From Alnus glutinosa (Eukaryota; Streptophyta; Magnoliopsida; Fagales; Betulaceae): a stretch of DNA of 64,000 nt. The notes beneath the pieces are model-generated. The model did no database searches. It saw only the letters and a list, made by a program, of their open reading frames with translations, and had not been told where the DNA came from. Position numbers and translations under genes: made by a program. Below are positions 45,419 to 58,700 of this stretch, in pieces (positions within the stretch are counted from its first letter, which is position 1; each line of letters opens with the position of its first letter). Location of the stretch: the NCBI RefSeq assembly GCF_958979055.1, contig NC_084892.1, positions 23,462,001-23,526,000 of the forward strand, read 5' to 3'.

Positions 45419-48017
45419 TTTTTTTTATTTTGAACAGAAATTCCCATACTCTTCATTCATCACAAAAACGACACACTTGACGCTAAAAAAAATGATATAG
45501 GGAGAAACAGTTTCCCTTATAACGATACTGGAGATACTAGTAGGAGTATCCTCTAGCAAACACACATCACTCGTAATACTAGCAGCCTCTTTTAGAAGAC
45601 AATGTGCTGTACCATTGGACTCTTGAAAAACAAATTTGAAACTGCATGTACGTAAACTTTGCCGCTCAACATGATACTTTTCCAAAATATGGCCTGAGCG
45701 CGACAAGTGAGGAGAGTCTGAATTAATCTCCGCAATAGCATTGGCTGCATCTCTTTCAAAAATAGCATCTAAAAAACCAACTTCTTTGGCAAAATGAATG
45801 GCCGCCAACGAGGCTAGAGATTCTGCAGTCTTAGCATCTACCTTTAAAAATTTTGTAAGACTACGGGTTCCCAAGCAATTCCCCAAATAGTCCCTAGCTA
45901 TGATACCCAAACCAATCCAGCCCTTTGTTTTATTGATAGCTGTGTCCTAGTTAATTTTTATGAAGCCATGAGGGGGAGGACTCCACGTTGCTATGTCTTT
46001 GCTAGCACCAGGATTCGTATCAGGTTGCATCGGTGGCATGTCCTTTACCAAACTCTCCTTGTATTCCCGAATGAAGCTAAGAGCAGCTGAGAAAATATCA
46101 TTAGGATGGGAAAAGGTTCCTTCAAAAACTAGTTTATTTCTCTTGAACCAAATTCCACGGGCCAAGACTACTAACAGCTCCAGAACTTCCTTACTGTAAC
46201 GCTGAATGCCATCTTCAAACACCTCCTTGAAAGACACCCCTGAAGCACAGCACTTCTGGAAGGGAGACGATTTGCTTCCCTAAAAATCCTGGGCTGCTGG
46301 ACAGGTCCAAAGGGCATAAATTAAAGTCTCATCTTCTACTTAACAGCACGGGCATTTTGCTTCTTCTATAATTTTTCGCCTGTATAGGTTCATTCAAGTA
46401 AGCAGAATATTTTGACAGGCTCTCCAAACAAACATTTTCACAGCATTAGGCAATTCTATTGCCCATAAAGTCTTCCACACGTCATGCCCTGTATTCCCTT
46501 GGGAACATTGAGCTGCCCTTCTCTCCTATTCTTCGTAGCCTAGGTGGTATGCACTTCGCACTGTAAAAATACCACTAACAGTTCCATGCCAGATCAATCT
46601 ATCTTCAAGTAGCAATGGGCTTAGTGGAATGTTAGCAATAACTTTGGCTTCTTCTTCAATAAAAACTTCTTTAAGTAATTCTTCATTCTAGTTCTTGGAG
46701 GTATGATTAATTAAGGAGGCCACCATGGACTGACTATCAATGATTCGGGGAGGAGATTGGACCTTGTAAGTTTGTGGAGTCGGGAGTCACCGATCCCCCC
46801 ACACCTTAATATTGCAACCATTTCCCACTCGTCAAACTAGACCTTGAGATAACAATTCCCTAGAATTTCAAATGCTTCTCCAAACAAAGGAAGGCCGAGA
46901 GCCTAGGGAAGCCTCCATAAAACAGCTTCGAGGATGGTACTTGGCTCTGATGATTTGTGCTAAAAGAGAAGAAGGGTTTTGGATTAGCCTCCACCCTTGC
47001 TTTGCTAGGAGAGCCTAGTTGAAAAGCACCAAATCATGGAATCCTAGACCTCCCATAGCTTTGGAATGCCCCATTCTTTCCCAAGACATCCAATGGATTT
47101 TTAAACTTTGTGCCATATTATTCCACCAAAAGTTTTGCATTATGCTGTTGATCTCCTTATATAAAGTAATAGGAAGTTGAAAAATACACATGCTATATGT
47201 AGGTATCACCTGAATCACTGCTTCTAACAATACTTCTTTACTAGCTTGGAACATGAATTTAACCTTCCAATTATTTATTTTCTTCAAAATTCTATCTTTA
47301 ATAAATCCAAAGGACTGGATCGTAGACTTACCTACGAACGAAGGAAGTCCAAGATAGGTATCAATCATGTGTGTTTCCGTCAATCCTGATAGACTCAAAA
47401 TCTCATGTTTCCTTTCTTGGTTGGTATTGCGACTGAAGAATAAGGATGTCTTTAGCAGATTAAGTTTTTGGCCCGACCATTTTTCATAAATGCCCAAAAT
47501 CTTCATAATTCTTCTCCATTCTACAAAATTCGCCTTACAAAAAATAATGTTGTCGTCCGCAAAGAAGAGGTGGCTCAACCTAGGACCCTGCAGAAAAGTT
47601 GGAACACCAGTAATTATCCCCTTCCTTTCAACTTGTTGTAAAAGAGCACTCAATGCCTCTGCACAAATTAGGAAGAGATAGGGGGAAATGGGATCTCCTT
47701 GGCGAATCCCCCTTGAGGGTTGTATATTTCCTACCGGGCCTCCATTAATGAGAATGGAATAGGAAACTGACCGAACACAGGCCATGATAAGTATAATTCA
47801 TTGCTCTGCAAAACCCAACTTCCTCATGACCGCCTCTAGGAAAGGTCATTCCACTCGATCATAGGCTTTACACATGTCGAGTTTGAAGCCCATAAAGCAA
47901 GTTTTACTTCACACCCAAGTCTGCATTGAGTGTAAAGTCTCAAAAGCCGCCAAAATATTTTCTGTGATCAAACGACCTGGAATGAAGGCACTCTGTGTAC
48001 AAGATATAATGTATGGT
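45419..48017 (-). pseudogene. 5'-truncated, decayed L1-type LINE
   Basis: In element order, right to left, there is a partial reverse transcriptase (about 47010-48010). It has an SAFIPGRLI motif, a KAYDRVE motif followed by a stop, RQGDPISPYLF, and an FADD catalytic motif at about 47540-47560. Next come a zf-RVT region (about 46260-46475) with several stops and an RVT_3 RNase H-like domain (about 45500-45960) whose usual KINW is interrupted by TAG. A short A-rich tail on the minus strand ends it at about 45419. Several stops sit where tryptophan is expected. The 5' part (ORF1, endonuclease) is missing. It separates EXO70H copy 3 from block C and has no clear target duplication. Confidence 0.85.
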
Positions 48018-49488
48018 TCAAGAGTTGCTTTGCACATCAATTTCCTTCCTTTGGGCCCTAGATTATTTTGAGTACAGTATTATACAGTATATTTGAGCCC
48101 CTTGCCTTTTGTAGTACAAACTAACACGGCAAATATATATAAAATGAGAAAGTTTAAATTTGCTTTAATGCTCTTTTTGCCTGGGAATCTATCAGGTGAT
48201 ATTTTATTTATACTTTGATTATGAAATGTCTTAGTTTGGGGGCATAACATGTATTTTTTGTAAAAGCATGTGATGTAAGAATTACATATTATGCTCTGTT
48301 TGTTTCGACATAAAATATTTTAGACGAAATTCTTTTTCAAAAAAAAAATGATTTTCTTGAAAATATTTTTCGGTATTTGGCTCGTACAAAAAAATTACTA
48401 ACTGTGTAAAACGGAATCCGACAACCGTCGCCGGAATCTGGTGACGTTCGGCCACCGTCGCCAAATTTGGCCGGAATCTAACAAAGTCGACGGATTTTGA
48501 CTAAAATTTCTAAATTTCGGCCAAATTGGCCGGAATCTAGACAAAACGACCGGAATCTGGCTGTACTGGCCATATTCTGGACAGTTTGGCTGAAATCTTA
48601 TCTGCCGGATTCCGGTAATCCGATTCTAAAATTTGGGGATCTATGGCGGTAGAGTTGGATTAACAACAAACTCCAGTACCCGGTGGTGGTGGATTTCCAC
48701 AAACGTGCATGCGAATGGTAAAAGGTTTAAATTTAAAAAACGATTTACGGTCTTTCATTTTCTAAAAATTAAAGAAAATTTTTCAGTCAAACTGAAAATG
48801 ACTTATGTTGATGATATTTTTGCTCCTACCAAATATTAAAAAATATTTTACGCAAAAACAAACAAGTCGTTAAGTCATTAACGTAATGAACTGAGTTAAA
48901 GAGGATTCTTCTTCATCATTGTGAATGAAAGCTTTGTCCTTGCCTCCTTGGTTTGCCGCTGAACGTTCTACTTTTATTTATTTATATAATTTGTTTCCCG
49001 AAACATCATAGAAAGCTACATAATTTTGTAAGTTGGGGTATCTTAGAACCATGACTTCTAGAAAAACGTGACTTTCGATCATGCCCCCCGCAATCGAACA
49101 CCACAGAAACCACATGCTGACATGAATTGTAAAAGCCAAAGCTGTCGCAATCAAGTTGATGAAGATTCTGGAATCAAAACCTTTTTCAATGCAACCCTAC
49201 TAATATTCATCCTTCTAGATCGTACATAGATTAACCAGTAATCAATTGGCATTTTGGAAAAACGAGGCCGTAAATGAACCTTTCTAGACTCTCTAGTTGA
49301 TCATGGGTAGTTTGAATTGTTATTCGTAGATAAAAAGTAAGATTTTAAACCAAATGGTAATATATTCATAAATGGAAAAACCGAGTTCTTTCTACATTAA
49401 GCCCGGTAGGCCTTCATCCGTTTAAAACTAGAAAAAAAAAAAACCAGGCGGAAATTCATCCAAAAGACAAAAAATTGGTAGTTTCATA

Positions 49489-49826
49489 TAGGATCGACAA
49501 TTTTGACACGACCCACAAACTCAACACGAATACGACACGAAATTATAAAATTAGGGTTTAGGCTAAACGAGTTGGCGGGTTGACTCGTTTACCGACACGG
49601 TTATAAACGGGTTGGCAGGTCAACCCATGGGTTGACCCACCAACCCGTTTAGTTATTGGGTTACATTCAACCCGTTTACGACTCATCAACCCATTTATAA
49701 TCCGTCAAACCACTAAACAGGTTGATCTGCACAACCCGTTTAGTTAATCATGTCGGATTTGAGTTAGCCTAAACAGATTGACGGGTCAACCGGCCAGGTC
49801 GACCCAAACCCGAATTGCCAACCCTA
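49489..49826. mobile_element. Small hAT MITE (block C)
   Basis: Third orthologous copy of the element at 16398 and 40321, again preceded by GTTTCATA. Confidence 0.72.
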
Positions 49827-49981
49827 ATTTCATAGTTAGGTCACAAGCCCATCAAAGATCCCATTTCATTTTCAAGGCATTAACAAAACACCATAAATAA
49901 AAGAAAAAAATTTGAAGTTCTGAGAAAAAAAAAGTTACATGCTGGATATTATAGGGATAAAATGGTATAAGCTATGACCAC

Positions 49982-50822
49982 TAGGGATGTAAATAATTCA
50001 GTTTGTTCGACAACTTGCTCGATACTCGCTCAGTTTAGCCCGATCCAAACTCGAGCTCGAAATTATAGAGACTCGCTCGTTACTGTAAAAACTCACTCGA
50101 TTAATAAGTGATACATACCTGATTCGCTCGACAAAACTTGATAGGAGCTCACGAACTCAGCTCGTTTAAAGTTCGATCGGATCGCTCACCCGACTCGTTA
50201 GCTCGTTCATATGTCTTATATATATTATTAAAAATGAATTATATAAATATAAGCATGTATATTAGTAATTAAGTAATATTTGTTATATATGTTACTTAAT
50301 ATTTATATGTGTGTGTATTAGTTAACAGACTAACTAGTTAGATCATAAACTAACATATTATCTAGTTTATTAACATATACTAAGTAAATATAATTAACTA
50401 TATGTTACTCGATATTTTTTTTTGTATATATATATATACACACACACACACTAAATAAGCATATAATATACTAGCTAAATAAATATTGTATTACATATTA
50501 ATTATAATACTTTGATCGTAGTATTTAATATGTTAAACTAACATATTAAGTTATTAATAGTTAGTATGAAGGTTGTTTACAAACTCGACACATTGAAAAA
50601 TTTAATAGCCTACCTCGAGCTCTAGTTGAGCCGAACTTGTCAAATAACCCGGTTCGGCTCGAATGTCATTCTCAACAAGCTTGAGCTTGCTCAAGTTTTA
50701 AACGTGTCGAGCTTGAACATGTATTTTATAGCTTGACTCAAATTCGAGTTCGACTATTTAAGCTCAACTCATAAATAAACTAATCTTAAAATTCGACTCG
50801 CCTCGCCTCAAGTACATCCCTA
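49982..50822. mobile_element. hAT-like non-autonomous element, complete copy (block C)
   Basis: The 841 bp element starts TAGGGATGTAAAT and ends GTACATCCCTA. The flanks ATGACCAC and ACGACCGC match at 6 of 8 bases, consistent with a decayed 8 bp duplication. The subterminal CTCGAGCT/AGCTCGAG words and AT-rich centre are non-coding. Confidence 0.7.
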
Positions 50823-50914
50823 ACGACCGCATTGCAAACGACGTATAGCTTAAACTCTGTCTACAGACGAAGAGACCTCACAATTACGACTTTTTGGAAC
50901 GTTTACAAGTCTTA

Positions 50915-51040
50915 AGAAATCATATCTACACACATACAATAGGTATTAATTAAATTATTATTTATTTTAAAATATAAATATGTTCATAAAGAAAGTAATT
51001 CTTTGTCTTTCCACGTGATGTAACGGATATAATAATTATA
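50915..51040. repeat. Promoter-side module shared with EXO70H copy 3
   Basis: About 125 bp matching 42645-42769, which lies just upstream of EXO70H copy 3. Here it is followed by a poly-A run and LINE sequence instead of a gene. Confidence 0.7.
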
Positions 51041-51085
51041 AAACCTTAAAAAAAAAAAAAAAAATGTGGCACGCAGGTGTGATAA

Positions 51086-51412
51086 GTGTTAAATCATTAT
51101 TTACTCCCCCTTACGTTTAAGTTTAAACTTCTTAAACTTACGATGGAGATGCTGAATGCGTCTGTTAATGTCACAAAAGGTTGGGTTGGCTTGGACATAG
51201 TAGTTAGAGACTGTTATGATTTGATTTTGGAAACAAAATATGTTACGATGGAGATGGTGACAGATTCTAGTTTGGAGGAGATAGTGAGTGCGTTATATGC
51301 GGTGCAATTTTGCAAAGAAATTGGTTTTATGTTTTGTTTCAAGGGGATGCCGGCCAATACAGTAGTAAAAGAAATTAATTCGGCTCCCCATTTTTTATTT
51401 AAAATCGGCTAA
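51086..51412 (+). pseudogene. Isolated LINE RNase H-like (RVT_3) fragment
   Basis: From about 51140 the translation (KGWVGLDIVVRDC, LYAVQFCKEIGF, VVKEINSAP) matches the RVT_3 domain that ends plant L1 ORF2. It is related to, but not the same as, the domain in the LINE at 45419-48017. No reverse transcriptase adjoins it, and it stops before the domain is complete. Confidence 0.7.
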
Positions 51413-51419
51413 TTCTATG

Positions 51420-52558
51420 AAACTATCCATATATGATGAGTTGCAAAACTTCAAATTGCCAAAATTCTTTTACACCTAGAGAATGTAATATGGCGGCGCA
51501 CACTTTATAAAAGGAGACAACCCGTAATAAGATTGAGCAGATTTAGTTAGAAGACTTTCATTTGAGTATTTTATCTATTGTAACCAGGGATCAACACTGT
51601 CTCTAGATCCTCTTTGCGGGATCAATTGTTTTTTCTGAGTATTGATTTATGTGATATTGAAATTTTTCTTTGGAAAAGAAAAAAAAAAAAATTAAAAACT
51701 TCTTTTTAATAGGTAAAACTTAAAATGTTGAATATTTTAAGTAAATAAGAGGTGAATTGACTGAGTCAGGATCGGAGCTTAGAATCTCTGGCTCTATTAT
51801 CACGTTAAATCATTCATATATTTAAACTTTTAAAAAATAATAAATTTAATTATTTAATCAAAACTTTAACCTGCCTGTTATGCAATGAGAGAGCCACGTA
51901 AGCCAAAATTGAGTTCCTAATTCAATCATTTCTCTTTCTTAAAAAATAAAATTTAAAAAAATAAAAAATAAAAAAAAAAAAGTTCTTTCTGCCACACGTA
52001 CACAAAAACGAGTCCGTGTACATAAAAACTGAACTTGTTGATATTGATTTTTGTGATATATATATATATATATATATCCAATAGATAGCGATGTAATAAC
52101 GAAACTTTGCAAAGACCGAAACACCTTCATTTACTTTGCAAACCAATTTCATGGCCGTAAAATAATCGGCCGAATTTCGGGAGCTGAAATTAAGTAGAGG
52201 CTGGGACCAATTTCTCTTTCAACAAGATCATATGCAAACCCTCCAAAACACTCCATATCCAATTAATTAGTCATTTTCCATTTGAATTACAATGCTTAAT
52301 GTTAATATGTTATAGAAATAGAATAAATTATCATATATGAAGTGCATTTGAAAAAAATGCTTTAGGCCTTAAAACAGATAATGTATAGCCTAAGTCAGTT
52401 ATTTTAGATAAAAATTTACAGAAGCAGGTGCAAGTGACCTTCAAGACCATGAGGGTGGTTCAGCCACCTCCATTTACTACATTAACGAATTCAACTTTTC
52501 TAATGATATGGAATAATTTGCTTACCTCATATAGTAATTAATAACTTTTTAAAATTCA
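51420..52558. other. Intergenic AT-rich sequence
   Basis: No gene is recognised. It has poly-A and AT runs (for example 52057-52078). Confidence 0.5.
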
Positions 52559-52594
52559 TGGAGTCATATATATATCATATATCATATATCATAT

Positions 52595-52672
<78 letters not shown>
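52559..52672. repeat. Compound microsatellite (ATATC)n-(AT)n-(GA)n
   Basis: Repeated CATATAT units, then (AT)n, then (GA)n of about 40 bp ending at 52672. Confidence 0.9.
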
Positions 52673-52674
<2 letters not shown>

Positions 52675-53250
52675 TTAGTAGGAGCAATGCATAATATCGT
52701 GACAAGTGGCGTATTAAAATGCAGCCAAATGTCAATTTCAAGTTAAACGGTGAGTTCAACTAAAACATTTAATTTGCCAATAAAAAAATCACGGCTGTTT
52801 CAAAAACTAAAGGGGTTATTTTTAATAACGTTTGAAGGCAAAGGCAAAGGAATCAGTAGGAGCAATTTTCGTTTATAACTCTATCTTAGCAGTTACAAAA
52901 TCACTCTGTACAACGAATAATTGTTTGCTTTCCATTGCCATCTTACTATCTTAGCATCTGATTTATTAAAAGGTACTCTCTCTCTCTCTGTTTGTAGATC
53001 GTTAGTTTTCTCTGTTTGTAGATTGTGACGATCATACGTATTTTAAGATTATAAGATTTTTTTTTTTTTTTTTAAATTTGTTATTTGTTGTATTCTTGCA
53101 TATGATTTTCGGTTGTTATCTTTGTTACCAAACCAAGAATTCTAGCGAATTCATAACCATTCGTTCATCTTCTTCCTACTGCCCTTCTTATAAAAAAAAT
53201 TATCTCCTTCATTGGGTTAGGACTTCAGAATTCTTGAAAACACGTTGCAG
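52673..53250. repeat. Dispersed repeat, copy 1 (possible Helitron 5' region)
   Basis: Resembles 62600-63250. The first ~75 bp (GCATAA..., GACAAGTGGC, AAGTTAAACGGTGAGTT) and a later TCTCTCTCTGT-GTAGAT stretch match in order. The second copy starts directly after the Helitron 3' end at 62593, so this family may be the 5' region of related Helitrons. No TG...CA LTR ends are present. Confidence 0.45.
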
Positions 53251-54050
53251 AACGATAGAAAAATGTTGTTGAGATTTAGTTGCAATTCTTATTTTGGAAC
53301 AAAAGATCAAAATTACTCGACAAAAAAACAAGCATCTACAATCGCGACAAAAAAATAAAAATAAATAAAAAATAAATAAAAAAAAAATAAAAAAGGAAAA
53401 AGAAGAAGAAGAAGAAAAGACTTAAGATAAATGATCCTCACTTGTTGTCGTTTCAGTCCATTTTCCCAACGAAGGTGGCGGGTCAACCGTTGTTTTGACA
53501 GATCGGAGAGAATCCTCGCCTTCCCGTCGATCTGAAATTCAAAACCAACCGTAACAGAAAGAGCTCTCTGAATCTTTCCTCTTTTGTAGGCGCTTTTGGC
53601 TGTTGTTCAAACAATGAGATAAAAAGAGAAGCCGATCCTCTTTGTCTGTACTCCTCTCATGGAGGTTCCCACTAGGCTCTCCGCCAAACTATGCAGCTTT
53701 CTCTAGCTCCTTCCTGCCAATACCATGTGCACCGTTGGTCTTTCTATTTTTATTTGCTTTTTCATCATTTTATTTATGGCCTTGAGACATGCGCATGTCA
53801 GTGACGTAGACAACAGATAATCAGCCCAACGTCTCCATGCACCATCAAAAAAATTGAGTAAAATTCATATTTCCTATTTTGCCCTTCTCTCATGTAAGAG
53901 GGACGTTGGAATTCGTTTGTTGGATGAAATTTTGGAGAGAAGGGCATTTTTAGGATGAAATTTTGGCTTACGATTCTTGACTTTTGAAAACACTCGAAGC
54001 TTAGCACGATGAGGACTTATCACTACCCTCTCGCCCAGTTATTTATTTTT
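53251..54050. other. Intergenic region upstream of the MULE
   Basis: No gene is recognised. It contains an AAATAAATAAAAA/AGAAGAAGAAG low-complexity run at about 53350-53420. The segment 53440-53720 is more GC-balanced but lacks a convincing frame. Confidence 0.45.
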
Positions 54051-54563
54051 GGGATAATTGCACCGTTGGTCCATGTAGTATGTTATAATTATTTTTCACT
54101 CTCTATGGTTTAAAAAGTTCATGAGAGGTCCCTGTGCTATGCAATAATTACAAATCGATCCCTAGCGTCAAATTCTGTTAAATTTTTTAACAGATTCCGT
54201 CAAATGCCACGTTAGTGCCACGTGTCACCAATAAGATGGCGACACGTGTCCATCTTAATAAAAAATAAAAATTTATTAAAAAATAAATAAAGGGGTGGCT
54301 GGGCCATCCCTTTGGGGGTGGCCGCGCACCACCCGCAGTGGCTGCCAGGGGTGGCGCGCATCCACCCCCGACGGCCACTTATTGGCGACACGTGGCGCTG
54401 ACGTGTAGAGCTAACAGATTCCGTCAAAATCGTGAACGGAAAATCGACCTAGAGAGTAAAACGTAATTATTGCATAACACAACGACCTCCCATGAACTTT
54501 TTAAACTATAAAGAGTGAAAAATAATTATGGCATACCACAGGGACCAACGGTGCAATTATCCC
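54051..54563. mobile_element. Mutator-like non-autonomous element with 9 bp target duplication
   Basis: The 513 bp element has inverted ends starting GGGATAATTGCACCGTTGGT that run more than 100 bp. The flanks TTTATTTTT at 54042-54050 and 54564-54572 are identical 9 bp duplications. The centre is GC-rich (about 54290-54380), in contrast to the surroundings. No transposase is present. Confidence 0.88.
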
Positions 54564-54964
54564 TTTATTTTTATATGAATAAAAAAAAATCTTGCTTTTC
54601 AAGGTAGTTTGACTACTGAACTACCCTTTAAATCAATTGATAGAAAATTGATTCTTTTACTTTGTTTGACTTCATGGCAAATTCAAGAAAAATCTAGACG
54701 TACCTTCTATTTCTTTGTTTGTTTTTGCTTTTGATTTGTTTTGGAATTAGGCATACCATTTTTGCGTTTTGTTCTTTTTTTTTAAAAAAAAAAAAAAGAA
54801 AAGAAAAAAAATTGTTAGAGAGAAAAGGAAAACAGAGGTAGAAATAAAATTTTTTCTTTTATTTTTTTAAATTTTTTTAGATTACAATAAATGGCCTCTT
54901 AAATTTGTTTGCAAAATATATCTTACTGAAAATAAATAGCACAAAAATATTACTTTATTGTTAG

Positions 54965-55445
54965 TTTAAGTTCCATTACTTTTATTTGTTGCATTTATTT
55001 TAAAATTTTCACTTAGTTGTTCTTTTTCCTTTCTCCTGTGATTCATTTTTAGACAAACCATCATATTATGTATAATGACTTTTGAATTAATGCTTAAAAT
55101 TATTAAATATAGGTGATCTCTCCGATTCTCTCTAAAAATAGTTTGCAAGAAACGTGAAGTTGGTCACATTCTCTTTCTTCAAATTAAAGTAAGTTCCTCT
55201 TCAAACTATTTTATTTGACTTCACAAAGGAAGAGTCTAAATACTCTATTTCTTTCTCTTCTACTTGAACATGCTATTGGTATTCACATTTTTAAATTTTT
55301 GTTAAACTGCTATTTCTTCCTTCTCCTGTACTTAATTTTTAGTCAATTCACCATATTATTTATAATGCCTTTTGAATTAATGTTTAAAAATACTAAATAT
55401 AGGTGATCTCTCCAATTCTCTCTCAAAATAGTTTGCAAGATACGT
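54965..55445. repeat. Direct repeat pair of ~180 bp upstream of the Helitron genes
   Basis: About 54965-55145 recurs at about 55265-55445 (shared ATATAGGTGATCTCTCC, AATAGTTTGCAAGA and following words) at perhaps 80-85 per cent identity. Non-coding. Confidence 0.72.
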
Positions 55446-55489
55446 TAAGCTCATCCTATTATCCTTCTCAAATTAAGGTAAGTTCCCTC

Positions 55490-55690
55490 GATTTGCTTGG
55501 TAGCATTATTTTGCCATTGTAAATAAATTTCAATACACACGGAAGTATGTTATATATTTCTTGCTACATCAATATTGTAATTCATAAATTGAATTTTTAG
55601 ATACTTATATTATAATCTTAACCATTGCATTTTTAAATTATTCTCTTAAGTAATAAATAATATTATATGTTCTACTTGAGTTTCATGAAG
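55490..55690. repeat. Direct repeat flanking the Helitron coding region, left copy
   Basis: Matches 60570-60790 in the same orientation: ACTTTGCTACATCAATATTG-like, ATTCATAAATTGAAT, and AATAAATAATATTATATGTT. The pair brackets the whole Rep/helicase coding region. Confidence 0.75.
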
Positions 55691-55765
55691 TAAATGATAT
55701 TTTGTAAAAAAAAAAAAATGTGACTTCATTTTTTTCCTGTAGAAAATATTACAGTAGGGAAAAAA

Positions 55766-58700
55766 ATGGAAAACACAAGACTCGCACGATGTAGAAGACA
55801 GATGCTTTTGCATGAAAAAAGAAAACGGGGACGTATGAGTAATTACGATAGCATTCAAACAATAACTTCAACTGGTGAAATTACAAGAGAGGATGGAACC
55901 ATCAACATCTCAGAAAATGAAGATATTCCAAGTAAATTACTTAACTACAGTTATTTATTAAAAAATAATCCATAAAACTAAACTAAACTAATTAAAAAAC
56001 TACTTCCTTATTTTCCCTATTTGATACAGGAAAATTTACTGAAATTTGGAATTTTGGCTCACCTTCCTACGTATGCAACTATTGTAGTGCAATAATATGG
56101 TATGAAGAGAGAACAAAAAAATCTAGAAGGCCTGCTAATCCTAAATTTAGCCTGTGTTGTATGGATGGCGAGGTGCAGTTGCCTTTGGTTAAGAAACCAC
56201 CTACTACTCTTCAAGAATTGCTAAATCCAACCGGAGACCAGCGTTCAACAAATTTTAAGGCACAAATTAGAAGTTATAATGCCATGTTCGCTATGACATC
56301 AATGGGTGGAAAAGTGGATCATAGAATTAATGATGGAAGAGGACCTTATATTTTCAAACTTAATGGTCAAAACCACCATAGAATTGGAACACTACTCCCA
56401 ACAGATGGTCTAAGTCCCAATTTTGCACAATTAAACTTTTACGATACCGAAAATGAATTTTCAAATAGAATTAATGTCTTGAACCAATCGGACAATAGCC
56501 ATGATTCATCTATTGTTGATGCTCTGGTCCGAATGCTAGATGAATCAAATCTATTGGTCAAGAACTTTCGTATGGCTAGAGACCGTTTTAGTGGAGGTAA
56601 TACCCACCAATTAAGATTACGTCTTATTGGTTCACGATCAACTGACGGAAGAGTGCAAAATCTACCTACATGTTCCGAAATAGCTGCAATTGTCGTTGGT
56701 GATATTGGTCTTGGTAATACACATCGTGATATCATTGTGGATTATAAAGAAGGTGGATTACAAAGGATAAATGAACTGCATCCATCATACATGGCATTGC
56801 AATATCCTCTTTTATTTCCATATGGTGAGGATGGCTATAGACTTGGTATTTTACGTAGAAATGTTGATGGAACTAAATCTAATACAAACAATTGTGTTAC
56901 AATGAGGGAATATTACGCATATCGATTGCAAACAAGACAAGATGAGGGACATACATTAATATATGGCGGCCGCTTATTTCAACAGTTTGTTGTTGACGCA
57001 TACACATGTATAGAAGCAATTCGACTTATGTGGGTAAGACGTAACCAAAGTGCATTAAAGATTGAATTGTATTCTGGATTAAGGGATGCAGTTATGAGGG
57101 GAGACACAACCCCTGCACCAATTGGAAAAAGAATTGTTTTGCCTTCGAGTTTCACTGGAAGTCCAAGATATATGATTGAGAATTATCAGGACGCAATGGC
57201 GATTTGTCGATGGGCAGGTTATCCTAATTTATTTATTACTTTCACATGTAATGCGAAATGGCCAGAAATTGAGATCTTCCTCTCAATGAATCCTAATCAG
57301 AAACCTGAGGATCGGCCAGATATACTAGGAAGAGTTTTCAAGATCAAACTTGATCAACTATTACATGACCTCAAACATGACCAACACTTTGGAAGAACAG
57401 TTGCTGGTATTCTAAACTGCTTACGTTTTATATTTATCTTCCACATATTAATTTTTATACATAATATAACTAAGTTTCTATTTTGTTTATAGTTGTCTAC
57501 ACAATTGAATACCAAAAGAGAAGATTGCCTCATGCTCATATATTGCTCTTCTTACATCCTGATAACAAACATCCAACACCAGCAGAAATCAATAAGATAA
57601 TCTCTGCAGAAATTCCAGATTTGCACAAAGATCCTCAAGCTTATGGTGTTGTCAAACAATTTATGGTTCATGGTCCTTGCGGCTCTATAAATCCAAAATC
57701 AAGTTGTATGATCGACAACAAATGCATCAAGCATTTTCCAAAGAGATTTTGCTCTGAAACTACAATTGATGAAGATGGCTTTCCAATATATAAAAGAAGG
57801 AACAACGGAAGATTCATTGAAAAGAATGGTGTCAAAGTAGACAATCGATTTATAGTTCCTCACAATATTGACTTATTGGTGAAGTATCAATCACACATAA
57901 ATGTAGAGTGGTGCAATCGTTCGAGCTCTATCAAGTATTTATTCAAATATATAAATAAAGGACCTGATCGTGCAACGTTGATGCTTGAAGAAAATTTACA
58001 TGTCGAGGGTTCTTCTGGAATACAACATGTGACAGATATTGACAAAATAAAAACATATTTAGATTGCAGATATGTGTCGGCGATAGAGGCGTGCTGGAGG
58101 ATCTTCCAATTTGAAATTAATTATCGAGAACCTCCAGTTGAGAGACTTAATTTCCATCTTGAAAATGAACAACCTGTCATGTTTGATGATTCTAATCATT
58201 TAGACAATGTTTTGAATCAGCCGAATATTAGAAAGATTAAATTTACATAATGGATGAAAGCAAATGCTTCATATGAAGAAGCAAGAGAATCAACTTATTC
58301 TGATTTCCCTTCCAAATGGGTTTGGCATAATAAAGAGAAAGAATGGAAATTGAGGAAGAAAAGAAGATGTGTAGGGAGGATATTTTACGCTCATCCTGGA
58401 AGTGGCGAACGATTTTATTTGCGAATGTTATTAAATATTGTCAAAGGTCCTCAATCTTTTGATGAAATAAGAACTGCAAATGGTGTATTGTACCCGACTT
58501 TCCAGTCAGCATGCTACGCTCTTGGTTTGCTTGATGATGACAAAGAATGGCATGAGTGTTTAAACCAAGCATCGCATTGGGCTTCAGGGAAGCAACTCCG
58601 TGAACTTTTTGTCACAATGTTGATTTTTTGTGAGGTTGCCGATCCTAATGAATTATGGATTTTGAATTGGAATTTGTTATCTGAAGATATATTGCATTGA

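Larger units (their letters stand above)
48018..50822. repeat. Block C: third copy of the distal part of the duplicated block
   Basis: Aligns with 15260-17084 (A) and 38117-41644 (B), starting at a TCAAGAG shared by all three. It is more diverged than A is from B, and it lacks B's 1.05 kb insertion. It carries an extra stretch of GGCCGGAATCT-type words near 48400-48620. No gene is recognised. Confidence 0.82.
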
